From the NCBI GenBank assembly GCA_016937825.1, contig JAFGVT010000141.1, forward strand, positions 1 through 34,522: DNA of 34,522 nt, written 5' to 3'. Shown piece after piece: positions 16,915 through 25,723 of the stretch (the first letter of the stretch is position 1; every line of letters starts with the position of its first letter). The position numbers and the translations under genes were made by a program. The notes under the pieces were generated by a model. The model had not been told where the DNA came from, searched no databases, and saw only the letters and a list, made by a program, of their open reading frames with translations. This DNA comes from Fidelibacterota bacterium. GTDB taxonomy: Bacteria; Fidelibacterota; Fidelibacteria; Fidelibacterales; Fidelibacteraceae.

Positions 16915-18813
16915 ATGTCTAAAAACCTTATATGGCGTTATCTCATTATAGCTGTGGTCCTGGGTTGGGCGATCTATTCCCTGATACCCACATTACAGTA
17001 TGAGCGCTTAAGCGACAAAGAAAAAACGGCACTGGAAGAAGAAGGGAAGCTGGTCGACCTGGAATCCAGGATCATTAAACGCGGCCTGGACCTTCAGGGC
17101 GGTATGCATCTGATCCTTGAGGTCAATGTCCCGCAATTCGTCAGAAAGATCGCGGACCATCAGTCCAGAGCCTATTACGATTACATGGAAAAGGTGGACG
17201 CGCTCTACGCCCGGGATCCGGAAGAGGATTATCTTGACATGATGCTGGAGACCGCCAACGCCGACAGTCTGCGTTTAAGCCGTTACTTCCCCTCGGAAGA
17301 CCGCAAGACCGACAACCGGTCTGTAGTGGAGAATCTCCGGAAAGAATGCGAACAGGCAGTCGTTCGCGCCGAAGAGATCATCCGGAACCGCATCGACCAG
17401 TTCGGCGTCGCCGAACCGGTGATCCAGCTGGTCGGGAACAAGCGCATCATCGTCGAACTGGCAGGCATTGACGACCCGCAGCGCGCGAAAGACATCATTC
17501 ACAATACCGCACTGCTTGAATTTGTGCTGCTGAAAGATGCCGACTATACCCAGGATATCATCAACCGCATCGATGCCGCCGTCAAACGGATCACTCCGGG
17601 CGACATCAGCGCCCTTGACACCGCAGTGGTTTCCAATAAAAAAAGCTCGGACAAAGAGATCTCCGTGAGCGAACTGCTCGGACTTGAAGAAGACGGGACC
17701 GCCAGCGATTCTTCCGTCCTTGTGGACGAGAACCTTGCGCTTGACAAGCCCTTCAGCGCGCTGCTGCGGAACCTGGGCTGGGACATCGGCGTCCCCGCCG
17801 AGAATTACTACGCCGTAAACAAGATCCTGAACGACCCCGAGGTCGTCCGCATCCTGCCGAACGACCTGAGGATCCTTTTCTCAGGCAAAACACAGTCAAT
17901 GCAGACCACCGAAGGCAAGTCGGTCGCGTTCTACACGCTTTATTTTGTGAACCGTGAAGCCGGTCTGACCGGTGAAGTGGTCAAGGAAGCCAAAGCCGAG
18001 CTGGGAAGCGTCTCCAGCGAGAAAATGGGGCAACCGATCGTCAACGTCCGCATGGATGCCGAGGGCACCAAGACCTGGGCGCGTCTGACGGGCGCCAATG
18101 TGGACAAACGCCTTGCCATCGTCCTTGACAACAAGGTGCAAATGGCCCCGCGGATCGAGAACAAAATCCCGAACGGCCGCACCCTGATCGAAGGGTTCGC
18201 AAACCTTCAGGAAGCCCAGGATATCGAGATCGTCCTGAAAGCCGGCGCCCTCCCCGCGCCCATTGACATCATCGAAGAGCGCACCGTGGGCGCTTCCCTC
18301 GGCGCCGATTCCGTTCAGCGCGGCGTAAAGAGCGCCCTGATCGGCCTGTCCCTTGTCGCTCTGTTCATTATTATCTACTATCAGGGAGCCGGCATCATCG
18401 CCATTGTCACCCTGATCCTGAATATTTTCTTTGTGTTGTCCATTCTTGCCTCCCTGCGGGCGACCCTGACGCTTCCCGGTATTGCGGGACTTGTGCTGAC
18501 CATGGGAATGGCGGTGGATGCCAATGTGCTTATTTTTGAGCGCATCCGTGAGGAATACCTGAAAGGCAAGACCGTGCGTTCCTCCGTTGAGAACGGCTAC
18601 TCGCGGGCCCTGATCACGATCATGGATGCCAACCTGACCACCCTGATCACGGCCCTGGTGCTGTGGCAGTACGGTTCGGGCCCCATCCGCGGATTTGCCG
18701 TCGTTCTGTTCTGGGGTATCATCTTCAACTTTGTTTCCGGATACTTCATTTCACGCACGATCTTCGTATCGTTCACGCACGGCAAAAAACCCTTAAATAA
18801 GCTCAGCATATAG
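16915..18813 (+). CDS. secD: Protein translocase subunit SecD
   Basis: Part of the SecDF complex, which uses the proton gradient to help pull exported proteins through SecYEG. One N-terminal membrane helix (residues ~6-24) is followed by a large periplasmic domain; NRIDQFGVAEPVIQ is the typical P1 block. Five C-terminal helices follow, with TMGMAVDANVLIFERIREE holding the conserved Asp of the proton path. Three in-frame ATGs exist. GGAGGT at 16899-16904 lies ten bases before the one at 16915, and the product MSKNLIWRYLIIAV resembles usual SecD starts, so I reject the ATGs at 16879 and 16897. Length becomes 632. secF follows after a six-base gap. Confidence 0.95.
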   Translation: MSKNLIWRYLIIAVVLGWAIYSLIPTLQYERLSDKEKTALEEEGKLVDLESRIIKRGLDLQGGMHLILEVNVPQFVRKIADHQSRAYYDYMEKVDALYARDPEEDYLDMMLETANADSLRLSRYFPSEDRKTDNRSVVENLRKECEQAVVRAEEIIRNRIDQFGVAEPVIQLVGNKRIIVELAGIDDPQRAKDIIHNTALLEFVLLKDADYTQDIINRIDAAVKRITPGDISALDTAVVSNKKSSDKEISVSELLGLEEDGTASDSSVLVDENLALDKPFSALLRNLGWDIGVPAENYYAVNKILNDPEVVRILPNDLRILFSGKTQSMQTTEGKSVAFYTLYFVNREAGLTGEVVKEAKAELGSVSSEKMGQPIVNVRMDAEGTKTWARLTGANVDKRLAIVLDNKVQMAPRIENKIPNGRTLIEGFANLQEAQDIEIVLKAGALPAPIDIIEERTVGASLGADSVQRGVKSALIGLSLVALFIIIYYQGAGIIAIVTLILNIFFVLSILASLRATLTLPGIAGLVLTMGMAVDANVLIFERIREEYLKGKTVRSSVENGYSRALITIMDANLTTLITALVLWQYGSGPIRGFAVVLFWGIIFNFVSGYFISRTIFVSFTHGKKPLNKLSI

Positions 18814-18819
18814 GAGGTT

Positions 18820-19713
18820 ATGGTGCTACAAATCTTCAAGAAAGCGAATTACAATATTGTCGATAAACGCCGTCTTGCGTTTATTGTCTCGGTCGTGGTC
18901 ATTCTCGCGGGCGTCGTTTCTCTCTTTTTGCAGGGACTCAATTTCGGCATCGATTTTGAGGGCGGCGCGAAAATGCAGATCAAATTCAACACGCCCGTCA
19001 CCGCAGAAGAACTCCGGGCCAAGTTCACCGTAACGGACTTCGGCATTCCCGAGATCAAGAGCAGCGGCGTGAACGAATACATGATCACGATCAATGCAAG
19101 TGAATCCGTGGATACCGATGAGGTGCTGAAATCGGTTCTCGGGACGATGGATTACACCCTGCTTCAGGTCGATAAGATCGGCCCGAAGATCGGACATGAA
19201 ATGCGCAGCAATTCCTTCAAAGCCATCCTGATCGCGCTGATCCTGGTGCTGATCTACATTACCGTCCGCTTCGAGTTCAAATTTGCGGTCGGCGCCGTGA
19301 TCGCTCTGGCGCACGACGTCCTGGTCACCTTTGCCTTTTTCTCCTTCTTCCAATGGGAAATTTCCATGCCGGTGCTCGCGGCCTTCCTGACCATCGTGGG
19401 CTATTCCCTGAACGATACGATCGTGGTCTACGACCGGATCCGGGAAAACATCAAGGTTCACAAAGGCAAACCCTTGAAGGACGTGATCAATCTGAGCATC
19501 AATCAATCCCTGTCCCGTACGGTCATTACCTCCCTGACCACCTTCATGGTCGTCCTGATCCTCGCGATCTTCGGCGGACAGGTATTGTTCGGCTTCTCGA
19601 TCGCCATGGTCGTCGGCGTGATCGTCGGAACCTATTCCTCGATGTTCGTCGCCGCCCCCATCCTGATCGCCTGGGAACACAAGTTCAAGGAAAAAGAAGA
19701 AAAGAAAGCCTGA
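18820..19713 (+). CDS. secF: Protein translocase subunit SecF
   Basis: Partner of SecD in the proton-driven export complex. The protein has an N-terminal helix, a periplasmic loop beginning NFGIDFEGGAKMQI, and five C-terminal helices containing VGYSLNDTIVVYDRIREN, the family's conserved block. At 297 residues it is normal. GGAGG overlaps the secD stop; it is only two bases from the ATG at 18820 but five from the in-frame GTG at 18823, so the true start could be the GTG, one codon later. Two hairpins after the stop end the secDF unit. Confidence 0.95.
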   Translation: MVLQIFKKANYNIVDKRRLAFIVSVVVILAGVVSLFLQGLNFGIDFEGGAKMQIKFNTPVTAEELRAKFTVTDFGIPEIKSSGVNEYMITINASESVDTDEVLKSVLGTMDYTLLQVDKIGPKIGHEMRSNSFKAILIALILVLIYITVRFEFKFAVGAVIALAHDVLVTFAFFSFFQWEISMPVLAAFLTIVGYSLNDTIVVYDRIRENIKVHKGKPLKDVINLSINQSLSRTVITSLTTFMVVLILAIFGGQVLFGFSIAMVVGVIVGTYSSMFVAAPILIAWEHKFKEKEEKKA

Positions 19714-19748
19714 CACGTTCCGGCCGGGATACCTGCCGGAACCCGTGT
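19713..19748 (+). terminator. Terminator hairpin after secF
   Basis: TTCCGGC (19718-19724) pairs with GCCGGAA (19735-19741), and ACACG (19713-19717) with CGTGT (19744-19748) across a two-base bulge. TT-C follows, for a short T-run TTT ending at 19750. It starts at the secF stop codon and is a good candidate for ending the secDF transcript. Confidence 0.65.
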
Positions 19749-19756
19749 TTTCATAT

Positions 19757-19781
19757 AAACCCGGCTGAAAATGCCGGGTTT
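19757..19781 (+). terminator. Second hairpin between secF and znuC
   Basis: AAACCCGGC and GCCGGGTTT form a perfect 9-bp stem with a seven-base A-rich loop, then GTTCT. It lies eight bases after the first hairpin and 24 bases before znuC. It may be a back-up terminator or a leader structure affecting znuC; the sequence does not decide this. Confidence 0.55.
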
Positions 19782-19805
19782 GTTCTATAAAGAAACCGAG
19801 GGACT

Positions 19806-20555
19806 ATGAATACGCCGGTTCTCCTGGAAGTCAAGCATCTGCACTTTTCATTCGACGGAAAACATCCCGTCCTGACGAACATTTCCCTGCCCGTTCTTGA
19901 CCGCGATTATCTCGTGATCATGGGTCCGAACGGCGGCGGAAAGACCACGCTGCTGAAGTGCATGCTCGGGCTTTTGAAACCGGATCACGGAACGATCCGC
20001 TACCACGGCATGAGCACCCGGGATTTCGGCTACGTTCCCCAGTTCACCACCTTTGACAAACAAATGCCGATCCGTGTGCATGAATTCATTGAAAGCGGGC
20101 TCATCGCTTCCTATCATCCCTTCAAGAACCGCATTCTTGACAAAGACGGTCTGGTTGAAAAACAGCTGGAAGAATTTTCCCTGACCCCGATAGCGTATGC
20201 CGCGATCAGCGAGATATCGGGCGGACAGCTTCAGCGGGTCCTGCTGGCCCGGGCGCTCATTCAGAACCCCAAAATCCTCTTTCTCGACGAACCCACGACC
20301 TTCATCGACCCGGAATCGCGCGGGAATCTTTCCCTCATCCTGCAGAAACTGAATAAGACCCTTGCCATCGTCATGATCACCCATGACACTTCGGCCATTG
20401 ACGACCATGTCAAGAACATCGCCTGCATCAATCAGAACCTGTATTATCACGGCAAGGATGAACCCCTCGAATCTTCCCTGGTCAAGGTCTATGGCTGTCC
20501 GATCGAACTTATCGGCCACGGCATGCCGCACCGCGTCCTGAAGGAGCACGAATGA
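19806..20555 (+). CDS. znuC: Metal (zinc/manganese-type) ABC transporter ATPase
   Basis: Cytosolic ATPase of a ZnuC/MntB-like metal importer. It has Walker A GPNGGGKTT (residues 40-48), the ABC signature SGGQLQR (138-144), Walker B ILFLDEP ending at 163 and the switch His in MITHD (H193). The Q-loop segment GYVPQ and the motif YHPF also fit the metal-import subfamily. At 249 residues it is complete. The permease gene overlaps it by four bases. No solute-binding protein (ZnuA type) is in the window. Zinc as opposed to manganese or iron cannot be decided from the ATPase. Confidence 0.87.
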   Translation: MNTPVLLEVKHLHFSFDGKHPVLTNISLPVLDRDYLVIMGPNGGGKTTLLKCMLGLLKPDHGTIRYHGMSTRDFGYVPQFTTFDKQMPIRVHEFIESGLIASYHPFKNRILDKDGLVEKQLEEFSLTPIAYAAISEISGGQLQRVLLARALIQNPKILFLDEPTTFIDPESRGNLSLILQKLNKTLAIVMITHDTSAIDDHVKNIACINQNLYYHGKDEPLESSLVKVYGCPIELIGHGMPHRVLKEHE

Positions 20556-21361
20556 GCATCCTGAACTATGAATTCGTCAGAAACGCACTCTGGGCAGGCT
20601 TGCTGCTGAGCATAACGTCCGGGATCATCGGCTCCCTGATCGTGGTCAAACGCGACACCTTCCTGATCGGCGGTATCAGCCACGCTTCATTCGGGGGGCT
20701 CGGTCTATTCTATTTTCTTGGACTTAACCCCATTCTGGGCGCGTTTACCGTTTCGGTCCTCTCCGGAAGCGTGATCGGACTTACCCCGGAACGAAAACTT
20801 CATACGCACAACGCGCTGATCGGCGTTCTGTGGGCCTTCGGGATGTCCATCGGGATCATTTTCATCACCCTTACTCCCGGTTTTGCTCCCAACCTGCTGA
20901 CCTATCTTTTCGGCGACATCCTGACGGTGCGTAGCGCCGACATTCTGAACATCCTGATCTATAATATTGTCCTGCTCATCACCGTATTTCTGTTTTACAA
21001 GCCCTTGATCGTTTTTCTGTTCGACAAGGAGTTCGCCGCATTGCACGGGATCAGGGTGAACCTTTACCGGTATTTCTTCTATCTTTTCATTTCCGTTGCG
21101 ATCGTGCTCATGATCCGGAGCGTCGGCATTATCCTGGTTCTCGCTCTTTTCACCATCCCTCCCCTGATCGCGCTTCCCTTCGCCAAACGGCTTCCCGTGA
21201 TCATGCTGTATTCCGTGATCGTTTGTCTGGTCATTTTCATGGGCGGTTTTTTTATCGCCTATTATACCAACCTCCCGACAGGTCCCGTCATCATCATGAC
21301 AGGCACGCTGCTGATGCTGATCGTCAGAACCCTATGCCATTTCACACAAAAGAATTCCTGA
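20552..21361 (+). CDS. znuB: Metal ABC transporter permease, ZnuB/MntC family
   Basis: Membrane subunit with about eight hydrophobic helices over 269 residues. The family pattern is clear: VVKRDTFLIGGISHASFGGLGL near residue 30-50, and RSVGIILVLALFTIPPLIAL near 190. GGAG six bases before the ATG and the ATGA overlap with znuC support the start. Together with znuC it would form the core of a zinc or manganese importer; the periplasmic binding protein is missing here and must lie elsewhere. Its end overlaps the glycerate kinase gene by 28 bases. Confidence 0.88.
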   Translation: MSILNYEFVRNALWAGLLLSITSGIIGSLIVVKRDTFLIGGISHASFGGLGLFYFLGLNPILGAFTVSVLSGSVIGLTPERKLHTHNALIGVLWAFGMSIGIIFITLTPGFAPNLLTYLFGDILTVRSADILNILIYNIVLLITVFLFYKPLIVFLFDKEFAALHGIRVNLYRYFFYLFISVAIVLMIRSVGIILVLALFTIPPLIALPFAKRLPVIMLYSVIVCLVIFMGGFFIAYYTNLPTGPVIIMTGTLLMLIVRTLCHFTQKNS

Positions 21362-22608
21362 AAACCGTCTATCTGAAGAGTCTGGTCGACGTGCATCCGG
21401 ATGCGCTCTTTTCCGCTTACCTGCATCTTTATGACCGGGAGCTCTATTACCGGAACACGCTAATCCCTCTCGGCTCGCGCGGCAGACTGGTACTTGCCGG
21501 CTCCGGGAAAGCGGCCCTCACGATGGCCAAAGCCCTCACCCGGTATTTGCCCCGCCCTCCCGACGAAACGCTCCTCATCGCGCCCGCAGGAGGCAATGAG
21601 GACATGCAGGGCGTTTATCCGGGCGACCATCCCGTGCCCGCAGAGAACAGCCTTGCCTCGGGACAAAAGATGCTCGAACTCCTGGATTCGCTGAACGAAC
21701 ACGACGTCCTGCTCTACCTGCTGTCCGGCGGTTCTTCTTCCCTCTTCGAAGTTCCGGCAGAAGGACTGACGATCGAAGACATTCAGGCAGCCACGCGCGT
21801 ATTTTTAAGCGCCGGACTCCCGATCCGGGAGATAAATTTTCTTCGTGCAAGGCTTTCTCAGGTAAAAGCCGGCCGCCTCGCGGCCCGCTGCAAGGCAAAC
21901 TGTCATGTTTTCGTCTTGTCCGACGTCATGGGGAACGATCTTTCCGTGATCGCTTCGGGCCCCTTTACCACCCTTGATCCCCATGCAATGAACCTGGAAG
22001 GGCTGATCCGGGACTACGCGCTGGACCGGCGGCTTCCGGAGCATCTCCTGCATCTGCTGCGGACCAATCCGCCGCCGCAGGCGGCCGCCACCGTTCCTCA
22101 CTATCTGATCGGAAGCAATATGGAATTTCTGGGCGCGGCGGAAAAGCATCTTGAAGCGGAAGGTATTCACACCCTCAGTTATCCGGAAAGCCTGTACGGG
22201 GAAGCCCGGGACTCTGCAGGGATGATCGCCGCCATGATCCGGAATTACCGGGGCCCGAAACCCGCATGCCTGCTGTTCGGGGGTGAAACGACCGTAACCC
22301 TCAGCGGGGATCACGGAGAGGGCGGCCGTTCGCAGGAACTCGCTCTGGCAGCGGTAAGCCTTTTGAAAGATCTTCCCGGAACGTGCCTGCTTGCCGCCGG
22401 ATCGGACGGGATCGACGGGACCGGCGAGGCCGCCGGTGCGGTCGTGGATTCCGGAACATACGGATTAGCGCTTTCTCTCGGGCTGTCGCCGGAGCCTTAT
22501 CTTGTCCGGCACGATTCCGCAGCGTTTCACCGGCGGTGCGGGACAGGGATCGTGACCGGACCTAGCGGAACGAACCTGGGCGACCTTGTCATGGCGATGA
22601 CGGGCTGA
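21334..22608 (+). CDS. Glycerate 2-kinase, MOFRL/DUF4147 family
   Basis: ATP-dependent kinase that makes 2-phosphoglycerate from D-glycerate, feeding lower glycolysis. The N-terminal DUF4147 part shows RLVLAGSGKAALTMAKAL, YLLSGGSSSLFEVP and FVLSDVMGNDLSVIASGP. The MOFRL part shows LLFGGETTVTLSGDHGEGGRSQELAL and LLAAGSDGIDGTGEAAGA. The frame is open further upstream, but those residues only shadow znuB. The ATG at 21334 starts a typical N-terminus and gives 424 residues. It has no good ribosome site, so translation probably depends on znuB. Why a glycerate kinase follows a metal importer is not evident. Confidence 0.85.
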   Translation: MPFHTKEFLKTVYLKSLVDVHPDALFSAYLHLYDRELYYRNTLIPLGSRGRLVLAGSGKAALTMAKALTRYLPRPPDETLLIAPAGGNEDMQGVYPGDHPVPAENSLASGQKMLELLDSLNEHDVLLYLLSGGSSSLFEVPAEGLTIEDIQAATRVFLSAGLPIREINFLRARLSQVKAGRLAARCKANCHVFVLSDVMGNDLSVIASGPFTTLDPHAMNLEGLIRDYALDRRLPEHLLHLLRTNPPPQAAATVPHYLIGSNMEFLGAAEKHLEAEGIHTLSYPESLYGEARDSAGMIAAMIRNYRGPKPACLLFGGETTVTLSGDHGEGGRSQELALAAVSLLKDLPGTCLLAAGSDGIDGTGEAAGAVVDSGTYGLALSLGLSPEPYLVRHDSAAFHRRCGTGIVTGPSGTNLGDLVMAMTG

Positions 22609-22675
22609 TACTTTTTGAGATGAGAAATCAGACCGCTGTTCTTTTGACGTAAACACACAAAATTGACGTAAACGT

Positions 22676-22702
22676 AAAAAGGCCGGAATTTCCGGCCTTT
22701 TT
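22676..22702. terminator. Bidirectional terminator between glycerate kinase and hydA
   Basis: Five A, then GGCCGGAA and TTCCGGCC in inverted repeat, then five T. The symmetrical A-tract/T-tract gives a T-run on both strands, so it can end both convergent transcripts. It lies 68 bases after the glycerate kinase stop and 20 bases beyond the hydA stop. Confidence 0.85.
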
Positions 22703-22721
22703 CTCTCTGTATCTTAATGAA

Positions 22722-24512
22722 TTATACGCGTTCGCGGCGCGTATATTTCGTGTGAAGCAGATGATGCGACACCTCTCCCAGCGGAGTCCCGAGGAATTCC
22801 TTATACAGCTGAATGACTTCCGGGTTCTCATGTGATTTGCGGATCTTCATTTTTTCATCTTCCGTATAGATCGCCTGGGCGCGTTTTTTCCGGATCTCCT
22901 CATTGGTCGGGATGGGCTGGCCGCCGCCGCCGATACATCCGCCGGGACATGCCATGATCTCGATGAAATGATAGGGCGATTCCCCTATCGACACGTCTTC
23001 CATGATCTTCGTGGCATTGGTCAGGCCGTGGGCTACGGCCACGCGAAGTTCGATCCCTTCGAGGAAGCTCCATTCCGGGAGCACGTTCTCGAGCTTGATC
23101 TTGGCGTCGCGAATGCCTTCCATGCCGCGGACCGGGGTAATGTTCAGTCCGTCGAAGGGGACTTCCCGTCCGGTGACGATTTCATAGGCGGTGCGCAGGG
23201 CCGCTTCCATCACGCCTCCCGTGGCTCCGAAGATCACGGCGGCGCCGGTGGATTCGCCCATAAAGGGATCGAATTTGCCGTTCGGCAATTCCTTGAAATT
23301 CATGCCGGACTGACGGATCATGTGGCCCAGTTCCCGCGTCGTGCAGACATAATCGATATCCTGAAGACCGCTGTCATTCATCTCCAGGCGGTTGGCTTCA
23401 TATTTTTTCGCCGAGCAGGGCATGACGGAAACGCTGACGATATTTTTGGGATCAATGCCTTTTTTGTCGGCATAGTAGGTTTTTGCCAGGGCCCCGAACA
23501 TCTGCTGAGGCGACTTGCAGGTCGAAAGGTTTCCCAGATAGTCCGGGTACATATGTTCAATGAACTTGATCCAACCGGGTGAACAGGAGGTCATCATGGG
23601 AAGAGGAATGTCTTCCTTGTCAACCAGCTTCCGTTTCAGGCGGTCCAGCAATTCATGTCCTTCTTCAATAATGGTCAGATCCGCGCTGAAGTCCGTATCG
23701 AGGACCGAATCGAATCCCAGGCGTTTTAACGCGGTTGCCATTTTGCCGGTGACGCGCACGCCCGGTTCGTATCCGAGCATTTCGCCCAGAGCCACACGGA
23801 CGGCGGGCGCCGTTTGCACCACAACGTGCTTGTTCGGGTCGCCGATCGCTTCCCAGATCTCATCGATGTAGCGGCGTTCGGTCAGAGCGCCTGTAGGACA
23901 GCGGTTGATGCACTGTCCGCAGTTGGTGCAGACCACATCGCTCATCACGGTATCGAAGAAGGTCGCGATCTTCATGTCCGCCCCCTTGAAGATCACGTCG
24001 AGCGCGTTGACCTTCTGCAGTTCGGCACAGGTCCGGACGCAGCGCTGGCAGCGGATGCACTTGCTCTCGTCTTTTTCGATCGCCCAGGAGGAGCGGTCCA
24101 CCGTGAAGGACTTATTTTTCAGGAGATTGATGTAGATCTCGTTGTCGATATTGTATTCCGAAGCCAGTTCCTGCAGTTCGCAATTGGTCGAGCGGTAGCA
24201 GGTGGTGCACTGCGTGGAATGCTCCGAGACAAGCAGGGCCAGAATATCGCGGCGGGCGCGGCGCACTTTCGGGGAATTGGTGTAGACGACCATTCCGTCC
24301 ATGACCGGCGTTGCGCAGGAGGCGGGCAGAGAGCGCCAGCCTTCGACTTCCACCACGCACACGCGGCAGTTACCCGCAATGCACAGGTCCTCGTGGAAAC
24401 AAAGCGTCGGGATCTTGACATTCTCGATTTTCGCCGCTTCCAGGAGGGTGATCCCGTCGGGAACGGAGACTTCTTTACCGTCAATCTTTATATTGATCAT
24501 TTTTTCTGACAT
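22722..24512 (-). CDS. hydA: [FeFe] hydrogenase catalytic subunit HydA (NAD(H)-linked multimeric type)
   Basis: Catalytic subunit that reduces protons to H2 (or the reverse). Domains in order: a [2Fe-2S] ferredoxin-like domain (C38, C49, C52, C66); the His-Cys cluster H98-x3-C102-x2-C105-x5-C111; two [4Fe-4S] clusters (C152/155/158/162 and C195/198/201/205); and the H-cluster domain. H-cluster loops read TSCSPGW (C310), MPCSAKKYE (C366) and MACPGGCIGGGGQP (C522, C526). The second Cys of the canonical TSCCP is Ser here. The 596-residue chain ends at SHHLLHTKY and has no extra C-terminal [2Fe-2S] domain. It is the last gene of hydC-hydB-hydA, 13 bases after hydB. Maturases HydEFG are not in the window. 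Confidence 0.95.
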   Translation of the reverse strand: MSEKMINIKIDGKEVSVPDGITLLEAAKIENVKIPTLCFHEDLCIAGNCRVCVVEVEGWRSLPASCATPVMDGMVVYTNSPKVRRARRDILALLVSEHSTQCTTCYRSTNCELQELASEYNIDNEIYINLLKNKSFTVDRSSWAIEKDESKCIRCQRCVRTCAELQKVNALDVIFKGADMKIATFFDTVMSDVVCTNCGQCINRCPTGALTERRYIDEIWEAIGDPNKHVVVQTAPAVRVALGEMLGYEPGVRVTGKMATALKRLGFDSVLDTDFSADLTIIEEGHELLDRLKRKLVDKEDIPLPMMTSCSPGWIKFIEHMYPDYLGNLSTCKSPQQMFGALAKTYYADKKGIDPKNIVSVSVMPCSAKKYEANRLEMNDSGLQDIDYVCTTRELGHMIRQSGMNFKELPNGKFDPFMGESTGAAVIFGATGGVMEAALRTAYEIVTGREVPFDGLNITPVRGMEGIRDAKIKLENVLPEWSFLEGIELRVAVAHGLTNATKIMEDVSIGESPYHFIEIMACPGGCIGGGGQPIPTNEEIRKKRAQAIYTEDEKMKIRKSHENPEVIQLYKEFLGTPLGEVSHHLLHTKYTRRERV

Positions 24513-24525
24513 GGTTTACCTCGTA

Positions 24526-25707
24526 TTAATAGATCATTTCTTCTCTGAAGTTCTCAACGATCGATGAGAATGAATTACCGACCGACTGTCCCAGTCCGCA
24601 TTTCGCCGTGATCTTCATCGTATCGGCAAGGCGCAGGAGGTCGTTCAGGTATTTCTGGCTCTTTTCGCCGCGTTTTACGGCTTCGATGCCTTTCAGCAGC
24701 TGCTGGCAGCCGACCCGGCAGGGCGTGCACTGTCCGCAGGATTCTTCTTCAAAGAATTCCAGGTAATTGTGAAGCACATTATACATGGAACGCGAGCTGT
24801 TGAAGATCATCATGGAGCCGCCGGTCGGCAGAGAGAATCCTGTCAAGCCGCCCTGGTAGCCGATATGGGTCTCGGCAAAGCGTTTCCGCGGCACGCAGAA
24901 ACCGGAGGCGCCGCCGACCTGGACCGCTTTCGCATCCCCGTCGCCGAATTCCTTCACGAATTCATCCAGCGTCATGCCGAGCTCAAGCTCGTAGATCCCC
25001 GCTTTGGGGGTGTCGCCGGATACCGAGAACAGTTTGGATCCGCTTGAGCCTTCGATCCCCATGGCTTTGAATTCCTCGGCGCCGATCCGCAGGATCATCA
25101 TCGTGTAGACAAAGGTTTCCACATTGTTCACGACCGTCGGCTTGCCGAGATAGCCTTCGTTGGTGGGATACGGCGGCTTGTTGCGCGGTTCTCCGCGCTT
25201 TCCTTCCATGGATTCGATGAGGGAGGTTTCCTCTCCGCAGACGTAGGCGCCGGCTCCGATGAAGAGCTTAACGTTGAAGTCCAGGTTCAGTTCTTCCATC
25301 CATTTGTGAAAGGTGTCCAGCACCTTCTCCAGCTTGGGGATCAGGAAGCGGTATTCATGACGGAGATAAACAAACCCCTCGCGGGCGCCGGTCACATAGG
25401 CGCACAGCGCCATGCCGCCCAGCACTTTCAGCGGTTCGCGGTCGAGAATTTCACGATCCTTGAATGTTCCGGGTTCGCCTTCGTCGGCATTGCATATGAC
25501 GTATTTCTTATTGCTTTTCTCATTCGCGGCCATCTTCCATTTCAGTCCTGTGGGGAATCCCGCCCCGCCGCGTCCCTTTAAGCCCGAGGCGATCAGCGTC
25601 TGTATGATCTCCTCCCTCGGTTTCTGAAGCCCTGCGGCGAGAATGTCGCGGCAGCTGCAATCCTTACTGAAAATAAGGTCAACACGTTTTAATTTTCTTT
25701 TAGCCAT
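24526..25707 (-). CDS. hydB: NADH-binding hydrogenase subunit HydB, compact NuoF-like form
   Basis: Flavoprotein subunit that exchanges electrons with NAD(H). GRGGAGFPTGLKW (from residue 45) and NADEGEPGTFKDREI form the FMN/NADH site; GAGAYVCGEETSLIESMEG follows. The single [4Fe-4S] site is C324-x2-C327-x2-C330 plus C370. At 393 residues it is only the NuoF core. The N-terminal thioredoxin-like [2Fe-2S] domain and the C-terminal 2x[4Fe-4S] domain found in Thermotoga-type bifurcating HydB are absent. It lies between hydC (16-base gap) and hydA. An isolated NuoF of complex I is unlikely because both neighbours are hydrogenase subunits. Confidence 0.93.
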   Translation of the reverse strand: MAKRKLKRVDLIFSKDCSCRDILAAGLQKPREEIIQTLIASGLKGRGGAGFPTGLKWKMAANEKSNKKYVICNADEGEPGTFKDREILDREPLKVLGGMALCAYVTGAREGFVYLRHEYRFLIPKLEKVLDTFHKWMEELNLDFNVKLFIGAGAYVCGEETSLIESMEGKRGEPRNKPPYPTNEGYLGKPTVVNNVETFVYTMMILRIGAEEFKAMGIEGSSGSKLFSVSGDTPKAGIYELELGMTLDEFVKEFGDGDAKAVQVGGASGFCVPRKRFAETHIGYQGGLTGFSLPTGGSMMIFNSSRSMYNVLHNYLEFFEEESCGQCTPCRVGCQQLLKGIEAVKRGEKSQKYLNDLLRLADTMKITAKCGLGQSVGNSFSSIVENFREEMIY

Positions 25708-25723
25708 GTTATTTAACCTTTAT

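Noticed and set aside
18826..19716. 296-codon open frame opposite secF
   Set aside because: Very acidic and Gln/His-rich antisense translation, typical of a shadow of a membrane-protein gene.
21223..21333. N-terminal extension of glycerate kinase
   Set aside because: The extra His/Arg-rich residues are a shadow of the znuB 3' end; the typical N-terminus begins at 21334.
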